Notes: a model not told the origin generated them from the letters alone. A stretch of DNA of 64,000 nucleotides from Sinorhizobium mexicanum (GCF_013488225.1 NZ_CP041238.1:1451501-1515500), one strand, 5' to 3'. Numbered from the stretch's first letter, positions 40,223-49,987 are shown. A program made the numbers and translations.

Positions 40223-41566
40223 CTATGCGGATGTTGCGGCCAGATGATGCTCCAGCCAGTGGATGTCGTAGTCACCGTTGGCGATGTCCTGATTGTTGAT
40301 CAGGTCCTGGAACAGCGGCAGGGTCGTCTTGATGCCGTCAATAACGAACTCATCGAGCACGCGGCGAAGCCGCATCATGCACTCGACACGCGTTCGGCCG
40401 TGGACGATCAGCTTGCCGATCAGACTGTCGTAATAGGGCGGAATGCGGTAGCCCTGATAGGCGCCGCTGTCGACGCGCACGCCGAGGCCGCCCGGTGCGT
40501 GGAAATGCGTGATTGTGCCCGGGGAGGGCACAAAGGTGCGCGGGTCCTCCGCATTGATCCGGCACTCGATTGCGTGGCCCGAGAAGACGACATCTTCCTG
40601 CTTGACGGAGAGACCGGCGCCGGAGGCGACGCGAATCTGCTCGTGCACGAGATCGATGCCCGTGATCGCTTCGGTAATCGGGTGCTCCACCTGCAGGCGC
40701 GTGTTCATTTCGATGAAATAGAACTCGCCATTCTCGTAGAGGAACTCGATCGTGCCGGCGCCGCGATATTTCATCTTCTTCATCGCATCGGCGCAGACCT
40801 GGCCGATCTTCATGCGCTGGTCGACGTTGAGGGCAGGGGAGTTGGCTTCTTCCCAGACCTTCTGGTGACGGCGCTGCAGCGAGCAGTCGCGCTCGCCGAG
40901 ATGGATCGCATTGCCTTCGCCGTCGCCGACGACCTGAACCTCGATATGACGCGGCTTGCCGAGAAACTTTTCCATATAGACGGCGTCGTTGCCGAACGCT
41001 GCTGCCGCTTCGGAGCGCGCCGTCGCGACGGCATGCTCGAGGTCGGCTTCGGTTCTTGCGACCTTCATGCCGCGCCCGCCGCCGCCCGCCGTCGCCTTGA
41101 TCAGCACCGGGAAGCCGATCTTGCGGGCGACTTCAAGCGCATTCTCAGGCTTCACTTCGCCATCGGAACCGGGAACGACCGGAATGCCAAGCGCCTGCGC
41201 CGTCTTCTTGGCGGTGATCTTGTCGCCCATCAGGCGGATGTGCTCGGCCGTCGGACCAATGAAGGTGATATCATGCGCGTCGAGGATATCCGCGAACTTG
41301 GCGTTCTCCGAGAGAAAGCCGTAGCCGGGATGCACTGCATCCGCGCCGGTGATTTCACAGGCGGCGACGATCTGATGGATATTCAGATAGCTCTCGCGTG
41401 ACGGCGGCGGTCCGATGCAGACGCTTTCGTCCGCGAGCCGAACATGCATCGCATCGCTGTCAGCCGTCGAGTGCACGGCAACGGTTGCGATGCCGAGCTC
41501 CTTGCAGGCACGCAGCACCCGCAGGGCGATTTCGCCGCGATTGGCAATGAGGATTTTCGAGATCAT
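40223..41566 (-). CDS. accC: Acetyl-CoA carboxylase, biotin carboxylase subunit
   Basis: ATP-grasp enzyme (447 aa) that carboxylates the biotin carried by AccB, first step of fatty-acid synthesis. It starts [20 protein letters not shown]; the ATP-binding glycine loop is [12 protein letters not shown], followed by [17 protein letters not shown] and [18 protein letters not shown]. The ATG at 41566 is preferred over a GTG two codons upstream because of the family start. It follows accB by 12 bp. Confidence 0.96.
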   Translation of the reverse strand: MISKILIANRGEIALRVLRACKELGIATVAVHSTADSDAMHVRLADESVCIGPPPSRESYLNIHQIVAACEITGADAVHPGYGFLSENAKFADILDAHDITFIGPTAEHIRLMGDKITAKKTAQALGIPVVPGSDGEVKPENALEVARKIGFPVLIKATAGGGGRGMKVARTEADLEHAVATARSEAAAAFGNDAVYMEKFLGKPRHIEVQVVGDGEGNAIHLGERDCSLQRRHQKVWEEANSPALNVDQRMKIGQVCADAMKKMKYRGAGTIEFLYENGEFYFIEMNTRLQVEHPITEAITGIDLVHEQIRVASGAGLSVKQEDVVFSGHAIECRINAEDPRTFVPSPGTITHFHAPGGLGVRVDSGAYQGYRIPPYYDSLIGKLIVHGRTRVECMMRLRRVLDEFVIDGIKTTLPLFQDLINNQDIANGDYDIHWLEHHLAATSA

Positions 41567-41578
41567 CGCCACCGTGCC

Positions 41579-42055
41579 TTACTCGATCACGATCAGGGGT
41601 TCGCCATATTCGACCGGGGCCGCATCCTGAACGAGAATTTCGGTGACCTTGCCGGCGCGTGGTGCCGGAATCTGGTTCATCGTCTTCATCGCCTCGATGA
41701 TCAGGATCGTCTGGCCTTCCTTGACCATTGCGCCGACTTCGATGAACGGGCGAGCGCCCGGGGCCGGAGCCAGATACGCCGTCCCGACCATGGGGGCGGT
41801 TACGGCATTCTTGGAACTGCGGCCGCTCTCGGCAGCCGGCTGCGATGCCACGCCGGGCTGTGCGACGGCGACCGGGGGCGGCGCTTGATAAGTGGGCATT
41901 GCCGGCATCGGCATCGCGACGGGCGTTCCGTTGCGCGAAACGCGGATGCGCAAGTCTTCCTGCTCCACCTCGATCTCGGTCAGGTCGGTATCCTTGAGGA
42001 TATTGGCGAGATCGCGGATCAGCGCCTGGTCGATACCCGGTTTCTTTTCAGCCAT
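41579..42055 (-). CDS. accB: Acetyl-CoA carboxylase, biotin carboxyl carrier protein
   Basis: A 158-residue carrier. The N-terminal helix (IDQALIRDLANILKDTDLTEIEVEQ) is joined by a Pro/Ala-rich linker to the biotinyl domain, whose lysine is in IIEAMKTMNQI. The more usual EAMKMM is changed to KTM, as seen in other rhizobia. It lies between aroQ (24 bp upstream) and accC, the usual aroQ-accB-accC order. Confidence 0.96.
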   Translation of the reverse strand: MAEKKPGIDQALIRDLANILKDTDLTEIEVEQEDLRIRVSRNGTPVAMPMPAMPTYQAPPPVAVAQPGVASQPAAESGRSSKNAVTAPMVGTAYLAPAPGARPFIEVGAMVKEGQTILIIEAMKTMNQIPAPRAGKVTEILVQDAAPVEYGEPLIVIE

Positions 42056-42079
42056 GGGAATATGAGCCTCGTGTTCTTC

Positions 42080-42526
42080 TTATTTCGACTTGTCCGTCAG
42101 GTTCTTTAGCGCATGCAGCGCCAGAATGTAACTCTGTGCGCCGAAGCCGCAGATCACGCCCTTGACGGCTGGCGCGATCATCGACTTGTGGCGGAATTCC
42201 TCGCGCGCATGGATATTGGAAAGATGCAGTTCCACCACGGGAACCGTAATCGCACGAATTGCGTCATGCATTGCAATCGACGTGTGGCCATAGGCGCCGG
42301 GGTTGATCGCAACGCCGGCGGCCTTGTCGCCGGCTTCGTGCAGCCAGTCGACAAGGGTGCCTTCGTGGTTCGACTGTCGGAAGTCGACGTCGAAGCCCAC
42401 CAACTTTCCCTCGGACCTGCACATGGCCTCGATATCGGAGAGCGTTTGGCCGCCATAAATGCCCGGTTCGCGCTTGCCGAGCGCGTTCAGGTTGGGGCCG
42501 TTCAGCACAAAAATCGTCGAGGGCAT
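42080..42526 (-). CDS. aroQ: Type II 3-dehydroquinate dehydratase
   Basis: Shikimate-pathway enzyme (148 aa) converting 3-dehydroquinate to 3-dehydroshikimate. Type II features: VLNGPNLNALGKREPGIYG with the catalytic Tyr, QSNHEGTLVDWLHEA, and INPGAYGHTSIAMHDAI, then ELHLSNIHAREEFRHKS. Start ATG at 42526; it heads the aroQ-accB-accC-aat transcript. Confidence 0.96.
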   Translation of the reverse strand: MPSTIFVLNGPNLNALGKREPGIYGGQTLSDIEAMCRSEGKLVGFDVDFRQSNHEGTLVDWLHEAGDKAAGVAINPGAYGHTSIAMHDAIRAITVPVVELHLSNIHAREEFRHKSMIAPAVKGVICGFGAQSYILALHALKNLTDKSK

Positions 42527-42682
42527 AAGGGATTCCGGTCCGATGATGGAGGGTTACCTATAGACTGATGACCCCGCGAGGGAAAGCCCCTTGGGTCCCC
42601 GGGGATTTTGTCCACAAGTGATGGCGTTTGAGGGGAGCGCGACCTGAGGAAGGTCCTTCACATTTTGCGGAGTTTCGCGGGC

Positions 42683-43447
42683 TCAGCAGACGGTTTTGCC
42701 GCAGCTGCGCATGTTTTCCACCTTCGTGGCGATCTCGTCGGCCCCGACGGCCCCGAAGACGGCTTCGTTGCCGACTACATAGGACGGTGTACCGGTGATG
42801 CCGAGTTCATTTGCGAGCGAATAGGACTCGCGCACGGCCGAGTCCTGCGGCTCCTTTTCCATTTTCGCTCGCAGCTGCTCCTCGGTGACGCCGAGTTTTG
42901 CCGCAACGGCAATCGCCGTTTCCTCCGTCGCCCGCTCCTCGCCGCCGAGCAGGGCGCGGTGGAAGTCGCCGTATTTCTCGGGAGCGATCAGGCGGAAAGC
43001 GGCACTGACCTTGTGGGCGGCAAGGGAGTCCGGTCCAAGGATCGGCAATTCCTTCAGTACGAAACGGACATTCTTGTCCGTCTTCAGGATTTGATCCATG
43101 TCGGAGAGCGCCCGTTTGCAATAGCCGCAGTTGTAATCGTAGAACTCGACGATCGTTACATCACCGTCGGGATTGCCGAGGGTGACGTCGTACTTGGATT
43201 GGAAGATCGCCTTCTTGTTCGCGGCGATCGCCGCTTCGGCCGCTTCTTGTTGCTTGGCGCGCTGTTTGGCCGAAAGCGCCTCCTGCACTTCGAGCATGAC
43301 CTCCGGATTGGCGAGCAGATATTCCTTGATGAAGGCGCCGAACTCTTCTTTCTGCTTTGCATCGAGCGCAGCGGCTGTCTGCGGCAAGGCTACGCTGGCA
43401 CCAAGGGCAAGCAGCGTTCCGGCGGCGATCATCGTCTTGAAGGTCAT
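42683..43447 (-). CDS. DsbA family thiol:disulfide oxidoreductase
   Basis: A 254-residue exported thioredoxin-fold protein. The signal peptide is MTFKTMIAAGTLLALGASVALPQTAAA; a charged helical region (KQKEEFGAFIKEYLLANPEVMLEVQEALSAKQ) precedes the redox site YDYNCGYCK and the cis-Pro loop GITGTPSYVVG. The N-terminal region resembles ScsC/BdbD-type proteins, so it may be a disulfide isomerase or oxidase. Two extra cysteines lie at the C-terminus (SCGKTVC). No partner membrane gene lies beside it. Confidence 0.88.
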   Translation of the reverse strand: MTFKTMIAAGTLLALGASVALPQTAAALDAKQKEEFGAFIKEYLLANPEVMLEVQEALSAKQRAKQQEAAEAAIAANKKAIFQSKYDVTLGNPDGDVTIVEFYDYNCGYCKRALSDMDQILKTDKNVRFVLKELPILGPDSLAAHKVSAAFRLIAPEKYGDFHRALLGGEERATEETAIAVAAKLGVTEEQLRAKMEKEPQDSAVRESYSLANELGITGTPSYVVGNEAVFGAVGADEIATKVENMRSCGKTVC

Positions 43448-43671
43448 TCTTTCCTCGTTGTCTTTCCGTACTCTGTCTGTCGTTCATTTCGCACGGTTGC
43501 GTCAATGTGCGTCTTTGAAAGACAACAATTTTCCAAAATTCGCGCAGTCTCTTGATGCGAGCATAGGATGCGCCGCGGCGAAACGAAACGGCAAAATCGG
43601 CGGAAATGCGGCACTCTCGCACTTGTGAAGGGCGAAATGATCAGGCAAAGGGGCGCTGATACGGTCCCGCT

Positions 43672-43775
43672 CTACAGCGCCGCGCGTCTTACGGACGCGC
43701 AGAGGACGCTGTAGCACTTTGAATGGCTGCATGTTCTTATCCTTAAATCGACTAGGATTTAAGGAAGCCATGCAG
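43672..43775 (+). repeat. RIME-like element in the aminotransferase leader
   Basis: Full copy from CTACAGCGCCGCGCG to GCCATGCAG, in the 341-bp gap between the DsbA-like gene and the aminotransferase gene. It ends 13 bp before the aminotransferase start, and the GAGGA ribosome site follows directly. The rest of the gap shows no other feature. Confidence 0.82.
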
Positions 43776-43788
43776 CAGAGGATTTGCA

Positions 43789-44946
43789 TTGACACAGATG
43801 TCGAAACGCAGTGCCGTCGAGCCCTTTCATGCCATGGATGTGCTGGCGGAAGCCACGCGGCGGCGCGATGCCGGCCATCCAGTCATCTCGATGGCGGTGG
43901 GGCAACCGGTCCATCCGGCCCCGAAGGCGGCACTTGAAGCAGCGAGGCGCGCCCTCGAGCATGGGCGTCTGGGCTACACGGACGCACTTGGCACGCTATC
44001 CTTGAAGACCGCGATTGCCCGCCACTATCACAGCCGCCATGGCATCACCCTCGATCCGCAGCGGATTGCAGTCACGACGGGCTCGTCGGCCGGCTTCAAT
44101 CTGGCGTTCCTCGCGCTCTTCGATCCGGGCGATTGCGTCGCCATCGCGCGTCCGGGATATCCAGCCTACCGCAACATCTTGCAGGCGTTGGGCATAACCG
44201 TGGTCGAGGTCGAGGCGGGCAGGGAGACCGGCTTCACCCTGACGCCGGAAAGTCTCGCGCGCGCAGCGGAGCGCATCGGCAAACCGATCAAGGGCGTGCT
44301 TCTTGCAAGCCCCGCCAACCCCACGGGAACCGTGACGGGCCGAGCCGGTCTCAAGGCGCTCGCGGACTATTGCCGGGCCGAGCGGATCGCCTTCATTTCC
44401 GACGAGATCTACCACGGTCTGACGTTCGTCGGCGAAGAGGCCACCGCGCTCGATGTGACCGACGACGTGGTCGTGATCAACTCCTTCTCGAAATACTACT
44501 GCATGACCGGCTGGCGGATCGGCTGGATGGTGTTGCCCGAGGCGCAGGTGCGCGGCTTCGAGCGCCTGGCGCAGAGCCTCTATATTTCGCCGCCGGAGCT
44601 CTCCCAGATCGCCGCCGAGGCGGCGCTCGACGCGCGTGAAGAACTGGACGGCTACAAGGCAGCCTATGCCGCCAACCGGGAGCTGCTGATGAAACGCCTG
44701 CCGCAAATCGGCCTTGCGATCGCCTCGCCGATGGATGGCGCCTTCTATGCCTATGTCGACGTCAGCCGCTTCACCAATGACAGCATGGCCTTTGCGCGGC
44801 GGATGCTGGCCGAGATCAATGTGGCGGCGACACCCGGTTTCGATTTCGATCCGGTGGAAGGGCACCGAACAATGCGGTTCTCCTATGCCGGATCCGCAGC
44901 CGAGATGTCGGAGGCAATGGACCGCGTCGCCCGCTGGCTGGCCTGA
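43789..44946 (+). CDS. Class I/II pyridoxal-phosphate aminotransferase
   Basis: A 385-residue PLP enzyme of the aspartate aminotransferase fold. The PLP-binding Lys is in NSFSKYYCMTGWRIGW; other motifs are TTGSSAGFNLAFLALFDPGD, ASPANPTGT and ISDEIYHGL, with the substrate-carboxylate Arg near MRFSYAGS. The exact substrate is unknown. The start is TTG (GAGGA six bases before); an ATG three codons later is possible. A strong bidirectional terminator lies past the stop. Confidence 0.88.
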   Translation: MTQMSKRSAVEPFHAMDVLAEATRRRDAGHPVISMAVGQPVHPAPKAALEAARRALEHGRLGYTDALGTLSLKTAIARHYHSRHGITLDPQRIAVTTGSSAGFNLAFLALFDPGDCVAIARPGYPAYRNILQALGITVVEVEAGRETGFTLTPESLARAAERIGKPIKGVLLASPANPTGTVTGRAGLKALADYCRAERIAFISDEIYHGLTFVGEEATALDVTDDVVVINSFSKYYCMTGWRIGWMVLPEAQVRGFERLAQSLYISPPELSQIAAEAALDAREELDGYKAAYAANRELLMKRLPQIGLAIASPMDGAFYAYVDVSRFTNDSMAFARRMLAEINVAATPGFDFDPVEGHRTMRFSYAGSAAEMSEAMDRVARWLA

Positions 44947-45067
44947 TTGAGTGCCGCTCCAAGTGTTGTGGCCGTCTTTGGAATCTTCGCTCCAAGAGCA
45001 CGATGCGGCGTCGCCGCGATCGCGCCACTGCGATGAACGACATGCGTCAGTAGCCGTAGCAGGCAAA

Positions 45068-45100
45068 GAAAAAGGCCCGGAGCGAAGCCGGGCCTTTTTC
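45068..45100. terminator. Bidirectional terminator between the aminotransferase and rne
   Basis: GAAAAAGGCCCGG (45068-45080) and CCGGGCCTTTTTC (45088-45100) form a perfect 13-bp stem with a 7-nt loop and T runs on both strands. Confidence 0.88.
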
Positions 45101-45118
45101 GTATCGGTTACTCGATCC

Positions 45119-45222
45119 CTACAGCGCCGCGCGTCTTATCAGACGCGCAAACGACGCTGTAGCACCTTGAATTACTGCATGTTTTTAGCCTTAAGTCGGT
45201 GACGATTTAAGGAAACATGCAG
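45119..45222 (+). repeat. RIME-like element
   Basis: Full copy from CTACAGCGCCGCGCG to AAACATGCAG, ending 4 bp before the rne stop codon (45227), so it lies in the rne 3' UTR and partly inside the convergent intergenic gap. Confidence 0.82.
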
Positions 45223-45226
45223 AGGC

Positions 45227-48010
45227 TCAGAAGAACCCGCGACGTTGCCACCAGCCGCCCTTTTTCGGCTTCGGAGGCTCCTCTTCGTTGTTCTCCGTCT
45301 TGCTCGAAACATTCGAAGTGATGACCGGTTCGGACGCGATCGTCGCCAGATCACGATTGGCCCTCGCGGGCTTCACGCCTTCGAGATCGGCTTCGGCTTC
45401 CTCGACAGCCTCCGTTGCAGGATCTACCGGCTCCGGTTTCTCCTCGACTGCTGTCTGTGCCGCCTCGTCGACCTTGGCATCGGCCTTGGCGGCCTTCTTG
45501 CGAGTACGCTTCGGCTTGGCCGGCTTCGCTTCTTCCGACACAATCTCCACGGATGCAGCCTCGGCCGAAATCGTGTCTGCGGCTACGGGTTCCGCTTCTG
45601 CAGCTCCTTCCGCGGCGGCGTCTTCGCCGGCACCCTCCGCAGCGAGATCGCCGGTGGTTTCGCCTTCGGCCGTTTCCAGCTTGTTGCGGCGGCCGCCACG
45701 CTTGCCGCGGCGCCGACGCTTGCGCTTGTCGCCATCCTCTGCTGCTTCGGTAGCCTCCGGAGCGTGTTCCTCGTCCTCGGCCTCTTCGGCTTCACCGGCG
45801 ATGCTCTCCAGCGTCTCGTCAGCTTCAGCTGCGACCGCTTCCGGCGTCTGGCCGCCGCCCTTGCCGCGGCGGCGACGACGGCGCTTGCGCTTGCGGCCGC
45901 CTTGTTCGTCGGCTTGCTGCGCCTTTGCCTGCTCCGGACGCTCGGCCGCGGTCTCTTCCGCTTCCTCCTCGTCCAGATCGTCCTCGATCACGACGTCTTC
46001 TTCTTCCGGTTCCGGTTCGAAATGCAGAAGCTGCTCGATCTTGACCGGATTCTCGACCGGCTCGCCCCGGTCGATCGCGAAATGCTGCGCACCGACGTGA
46101 GCATCGGCCTCGATGATGATCGAGACGCCGAAGCGCTGCTCGTAATCCATGATCGTGCCGCGCTTCTGGTTGAGCAGGTACAGCGCGATTTCGGGGATCG
46201 TGCGCACGGTGATGTCGTGTGTCGTGTTCTTGAGCAGATACTCCTCGATGCCGCGCAACACATGCAGTGCGACGGACGACTGCGAGCGGACGTGACCGGT
46301 GCCGTTGCAGTGCGGGCAGGTCTGCATCGTGCTCTCAAGAACCGAGGCACGGATGCGCTGGCGCGACATTTCGAGCAGGCCGAAATGCGAGATCCGGCCG
46401 ACCTGGATGCGCGCCCGATCGTTCTTGAGGCAGTCCTTGAGCTTCTTCTCGACCGCGCGGTTGTTGCGCTTCTCCTCCATGTCGATGAAGTCGATGACGA
46501 CAAGCCCGGCAAGGTCGCGCAGACGCAATTGCCGCGCCACTTCCTCGGCAGCCTCCAGGTTCGTCTGGAGGGCAGTATCCTCGATCGAGTGCTCGCGGGT
46601 CGACCGGCCGGAGTTGACGTCGATCGAAACGAGCGCTTCGGTCTGGTTGATGATAATATAGCCGCCCGACTTCAGCGTTACCTGCGGCTGCAGCATGCGA
46701 TCGAGCTGCGCCTCGATGCCGGAGCGCGAGAAGATCGGATGCACGTCGCGATAGGGCTGCACGACCTTCGCATGGCTCGGCATCAGCATCTTCATGAAGC
46801 CCTTGGCTTCCTTGTAGCCTTCCTCGCCGGAAACGATGATCTCGCTGATGTCTTTGTTGTACAGATCGCGGATCGAACGCTTGATCAGGCTGCCTTCCTC
46901 GTAGACGAGGCAGGGTGCGGTCGAATTCAGCGTCAGCGTGCGGACGTTTTCCCACAGGCGCATCAGATATTCGAAGTCGCGCTTGATCTCGACCTTGGTG
47001 CGGTTCGCACCGGCCGTGCGCAGGATCACGCCCATGCCCTGCGGCACTTCGAGGCCGCGGGCGATTTCCTTGAGCCGCTTGCGGTCCTGGAGGTTGGTGA
47101 TCTTACGGGAAATGCCACCGCCACGCGCTGTGTTCGGCATCAGAACCGAGTAGCGACCCGCAAGCGAGAGATAGGTGGTGAGTGCAGCACCCTTGTTGCC
47201 GCGTTCTTCCTTGGCAACCTGAACCAGCAGGATCTGCCGGCGCTTGATCACTTCCTGAATGCGATATTGCTTCCGGGGCTTGCGGATGTGACGGTCAGGC
47301 ACCTCTTCCATGGCGTCTTCGGCGCCGACGGATTCGATGATTTCCTTTTCGCCGTCATGAGTGTCGTCGTCATCATCATCGTCGTCACGGCGACGGCGCG
47401 TGTCGACGTCTTCGGAAATCGAATCGGTGTCGACCATGGCGGCCATCTCGCCGCTGCCACCCTCTTCGCCGGCGTCCTGGCTCTCGGCCGCCTCAGAAGC
47501 TTCTTCGGCAGCCTTCGCCTTGGTGCGACGGGCGCGCTTCGGCTTTGCCTTCGCCTTCGGCTTCTCGACGACGGCTTCGGCTTCCTCCGGCGCCTCGGAG
47601 GTTGCCTCGACAACCTCGGACACTTCGGCAACCTCTGCAACGGTTTCCGGCTCGGCTTCGACCGGTGACGGCTTCTGCTCGGTTGCCGTCTCGACCGGCT
47701 CGACATCGTCGTCGCGGCGAGCCTCTTCGGCCTCAGCCTTCAAAAGCGCCTGACGATCGGCGAGGGGGATTTGATAATAGTCCGGATGGATTTCGGCGAA
47801 AGCCAGAAACCCGTGGCGGTTGCCGCCGTAGTCAACGAAGGCGGCCTGGAGCGAAGGCTCCACCCTGGTCACTTTGGCCAGGTAAATATTGCCGCGGATC
47901 TGCTTCTTATGTTCCGATTCGAAGTCGAATTCTTCTATGCGGTTCCCGCGAACGACAACGACGCGCGTCTCCTCTGCGTGAGACGCATCGATAAGCATTT
48001 TCTCTGCCAT
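45227..48010 (-). CDS. rne: Ribonuclease E/G with an interrupted S1 domain
   Basis: Endoribonuclease (927 aa) that starts mRNA decay and stable RNA processing and scaffolds the degradosome. The N-terminal S1 domain is split: after YYQIPLADRQALL a highly acidic insertion (about residues 85-235, with a run of eight Asp) precedes IQEVIKRRQILLVQVAKEERGNKGAALTTY. Catalytic Asp residues are in LVSIDVNSGR and LVVIDFID; the Zn-link is CPHCNGTG. The C-terminal third is disordered, with Arg/Lys patches and Glu-rich stretches, ending GGWWQRRGFF. The S1 interruption is known from alphaproteobacterial RNase E. A long leader precedes it. Confidence 0.95.
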   Translation of the reverse strand: MAEKMLIDASHAEETRVVVVRGNRIEEFDFESEHKKQIRGNIYLAKVTRVEPSLQAAFVDYGGNRHGFLAFAEIHPDYYQIPLADRQALLKAEAEEARRDDDVEPVETATEQKPSPVEAEPETVAEVAEVSEVVEATSEAPEEAEAVVEKPKAKAKPKRARRTKAKAAEEASEAAESQDAGEEGGSGEMAAMVDTDSISEDVDTRRRRDDDDDDDDTHDGEKEIIESVGAEDAMEEVPDRHIRKPRKQYRIQEVIKRRQILLVQVAKEERGNKGAALTTYLSLAGRYSVLMPNTARGGGISRKITNLQDRKRLKEIARGLEVPQGMGVILRTAGANRTKVEIKRDFEYLMRLWENVRTLTLNSTAPCLVYEEGSLIKRSIRDLYNKDISEIIVSGEEGYKEAKGFMKMLMPSHAKVVQPYRDVHPIFSRSGIEAQLDRMLQPQVTLKSGGYIIINQTEALVSIDVNSGRSTREHSIEDTALQTNLEAAEEVARQLRLRDLAGLVVIDFIDMEEKRNNRAVEKKLKDCLKNDRARIQVGRISHFGLLEMSRQRIRASVLESTMQTCPHCNGTGHVRSQSSVALHVLRGIEEYLLKNTTHDITVRTIPEIALYLLNQKRGTIMDYEQRFGVSIIIEADAHVGAQHFAIDRGEPVENPVKIEQLLHFEPEPEEEDVVIEDDLDEEEAEETAAERPEQAKAQQADEQGGRKRKRRRRRRGKGGGQTPEAVAAEADETLESIAGEAEEAEDEEHAPEATEAAEDGDKRKRRRRGKRGGRRNKLETAEGETTGDLAAEGAGEDAAAEGAAEAEPVAADTISAEAASVEIVSEEAKPAKPKRTRKKAAKADAKVDEAAQTAVEEKPEPVDPATEAVEEAEADLEGVKPARANRDLATIASEPVITSNVSSKTENNEEEPPKPKKGGWWQRRGFF

Positions 48011-48748
48011 CTAAGCTGTGCTCCTCGGCGCAACAGTGAAACGGCAAACAGGCCTGCTTCCTTGGGAGGGCTGTCAAACACGTCAAAAGCTGCGCCGGAT
48101 GTGAAAGGTCCTGTTTGGTGCAGGCGATGGTGCAGCAGCCAGACGACAGCCGGAACGGTGACGTCCCGGGGCCTCTTTACTTCTGACCGATACTGCTGAG
48201 TCACATCAAAGACCAAACAAGAATGCCAATGTCCTGGACCTCCAGGGGGAGGCCCGATGAATGCGCCCGCTTGCGGGCATCTGGTGAAAAAACACCGTCA
48301 AGAACTCCGGCCACCGCCGGAAATTTGCGATCCAGTATACGGGGAGGAAATGCAGCGACGGCGGATGAATACCTGCGGCCGCGTAAGGTATGATACGTTT
48401 GCAACCGGCACTTCCGGCTCGATCATTCCTGGCGCCAAGCTCTGGAAAAGCTCCGGCTGCCCGGCCGACGATTCTATCCCGTCAACACTTTCTCCTTGTG
48501 ACGCTTTTATGGTTTCTATGTCACATTGGCAAGGGAAAAGCCTTTGCCGCCACAATATTGATCGATTCGCTTGCCCCGGTGAAATTGATCGATAAGGAAC
48601 GCCTTCGCGCCAGCGAGTCGCGTTGCGCGCGGCCATCAAGAGGATTTTGTCAAGATTTGGTTAACCATGAGGGTTCATTGGTTGAGGGGTTGATGGTTTT
48701 GCCGGAAGGCAGGCCGCGTTATCTGAGGAAATTTATGGGGAGCCCGGA
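48011..48748. other. Long divergent region between rne and amiC
   Basis: A 738-bp stretch without a supported coding frame. About 490 bp may be the rne 5' UTR if the promoter near 48504-48532 is used; E. coli rne has a long leader for autoregulation. TTAACCAT at 48661-48668 matches the half site reported for rhizobial CtrA and lies 80 bp before amiC. Confidence 0.4.
48504..48532 (-). promoter_or_regulatory. Possible rne promoter
   Basis: Minus strand -35 TTGCCA (48532-48527), 17-bp spacer, -10 TAAAAG (48509-48504). The predicted transcript start is near 48497, giving a leader of roughly 490 nt. Confidence 0.4.
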
Positions 48749-49987
48749 GTGATGCCTTCGGCGAAACGTTTGCGATCTGTGACGTTGTGGCGTCGCTCTC
48801 TGCGCGCAGTCGCCTTTGCATTTGCTGCGATGACCGCCAGCGCGGCTGACATGCGGGCCGCTGAACCGCTGCTGGTCTTCGGTGCCCGGATCGCTGGCGA
48901 TGATGCCCGAACGCGCATCGTGGTCGAATTCGACCGCAAGCCGGAATTCTCCATCCATTATGTCGCAAATCCGGTCCGCGTCATCGTCGACCTGCCGGAG
49001 ACGTCCTTCGGACTGAAGCCGGAGAGCCTCGAACCACGCGGGCTTTTCGACGCCATCCGCTATGGGGGAATGGGGGTCGGCACGTCGCGGCTGGTCTTGT
49101 CCGCTAAGGGGCCGGTGGAAGTCAGCCATGCGGAGGTGAAGCCTGAAGAAGACGGCAAGAGCTTTCGGCTCATCCTTGATGCCGAGAAGATCGACCAGGC
49201 CCGTTTCGACGAACTTCTCGGCGGCCAGCAATGGACGGGAATGACGCGTGCGGCAAAGACCGATCGGCCGGTTACCGCGGTGAAGGATCCCGGCGCCTTT
49301 GTCATTGCCGTCGATGCCGGCCATGGTGGCATCGATACGGGCGCAATCGGCAACGTCACGAAGACTGAGGAAAAGCATGTGACGCTCGCCTTCGCGGAGG
49401 AACTGGTCGCGACGCTGAAGCGCGAGGCCGGTATCGAGGCATTCCTGACCCGCGACCAGGACGAGTTTCTGTCGCTGCCGCAGCGTGTGCAGATCGCACG
49501 GCAGAAAGGCGCCAACCTGTTCATCTCCGTGCACGCCGACACGCTGAAACAGAAGGATATTCGCGGCGCCACGGTCTATACCATCTCCGACAAGGCATCC
49601 GATCATCTCGCAGCCAGTTTGGCCGAGCGCGAAAACCTGTCCGACGAGATCGCCGGCGTACCGCTGCAAAGCGAACCGGCGGAAGTGGCGGACATCCTGA
49701 TCGATCTCACGCGACGCGAAACCCAGGCCTTCTCGGTGAATCTCGCGCGCACCGTCGTTTCGTCATTCGAGGGGCAGATCAAGCTGATCAACAATCCCCA
49801 TCGTCACGCGGGTTTCCGTGTCCTGCAGGCGCCGGACGTGCCGTCCATCCTGCTCGAGCTCGGCTTCCTTTCGAATAAGGACGATGAGAAGCAACTGCTC
49901 GATCCGGAATGGCGCAAGAAGGTGTCGGCTCTGCTTGCGGTGGCCGTTCGACGCTATCGCGAGACGGCGGTCGCGAACGGCGGCTAG
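48749..49987 (+). CDS. amiC: N-acetylmuramoyl-L-alanine amidase (AmiC type)
   Basis: Periplasmic cell-separation amidase of 412 aa. A signal region (SLRAVAFAFAAMTASAADMRAAEP) is followed by an AMIN domain (TRIVVEFDRKPEFSIHYVANPVRVIVDLPETSF) and a zinc-dependent Amidase_3 domain with VIAVDAGHGGIDTGAIG, FISVHADTL and ILLELGFLSNKDDE (metal and catalytic residues present). The GTG at 48749 has GGGGAG at six bases; an ATG directly after it is the alternative. It precedes the PBP1A gene on the same strand. Confidence 0.93.
   Translation: MMPSAKRLRSVTLWRRSLRAVAFAFAAMTASAADMRAAEPLLVFGARIAGDDARTRIVVEFDRKPEFSIHYVANPVRVIVDLPETSFGLKPESLEPRGLFDAIRYGGMGVGTSRLVLSAKGPVEVSHAEVKPEEDGKSFRLILDAEKIDQARFDELLGGQQWTGMTRAAKTDRPVTAVKDPGAFVIAVDAGHGGIDTGAIGNVTKTEEKHVTLAFAEELVATLKREAGIEAFLTRDQDEFLSLPQRVQIARQKGANLFISVHADTLKQKDIRGATVYTISDKASDHLAASLAERENLSDEIAGVPLQSEPAEVADILIDLTRRETQAFSVNLARTVVSSFEGQIKLINNPHRHAGFRVLQAPDVPSILLELGFLSNKDDEKQLLDPEWRKKVSALLAVAVRRYRETAVANGG

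Noticed and set aside
48257..48595. 112-codon frame in the rne leader
   Set aside because: Composition unlike neighbouring genes, no ribosome site, no family; more likely leader RNA.
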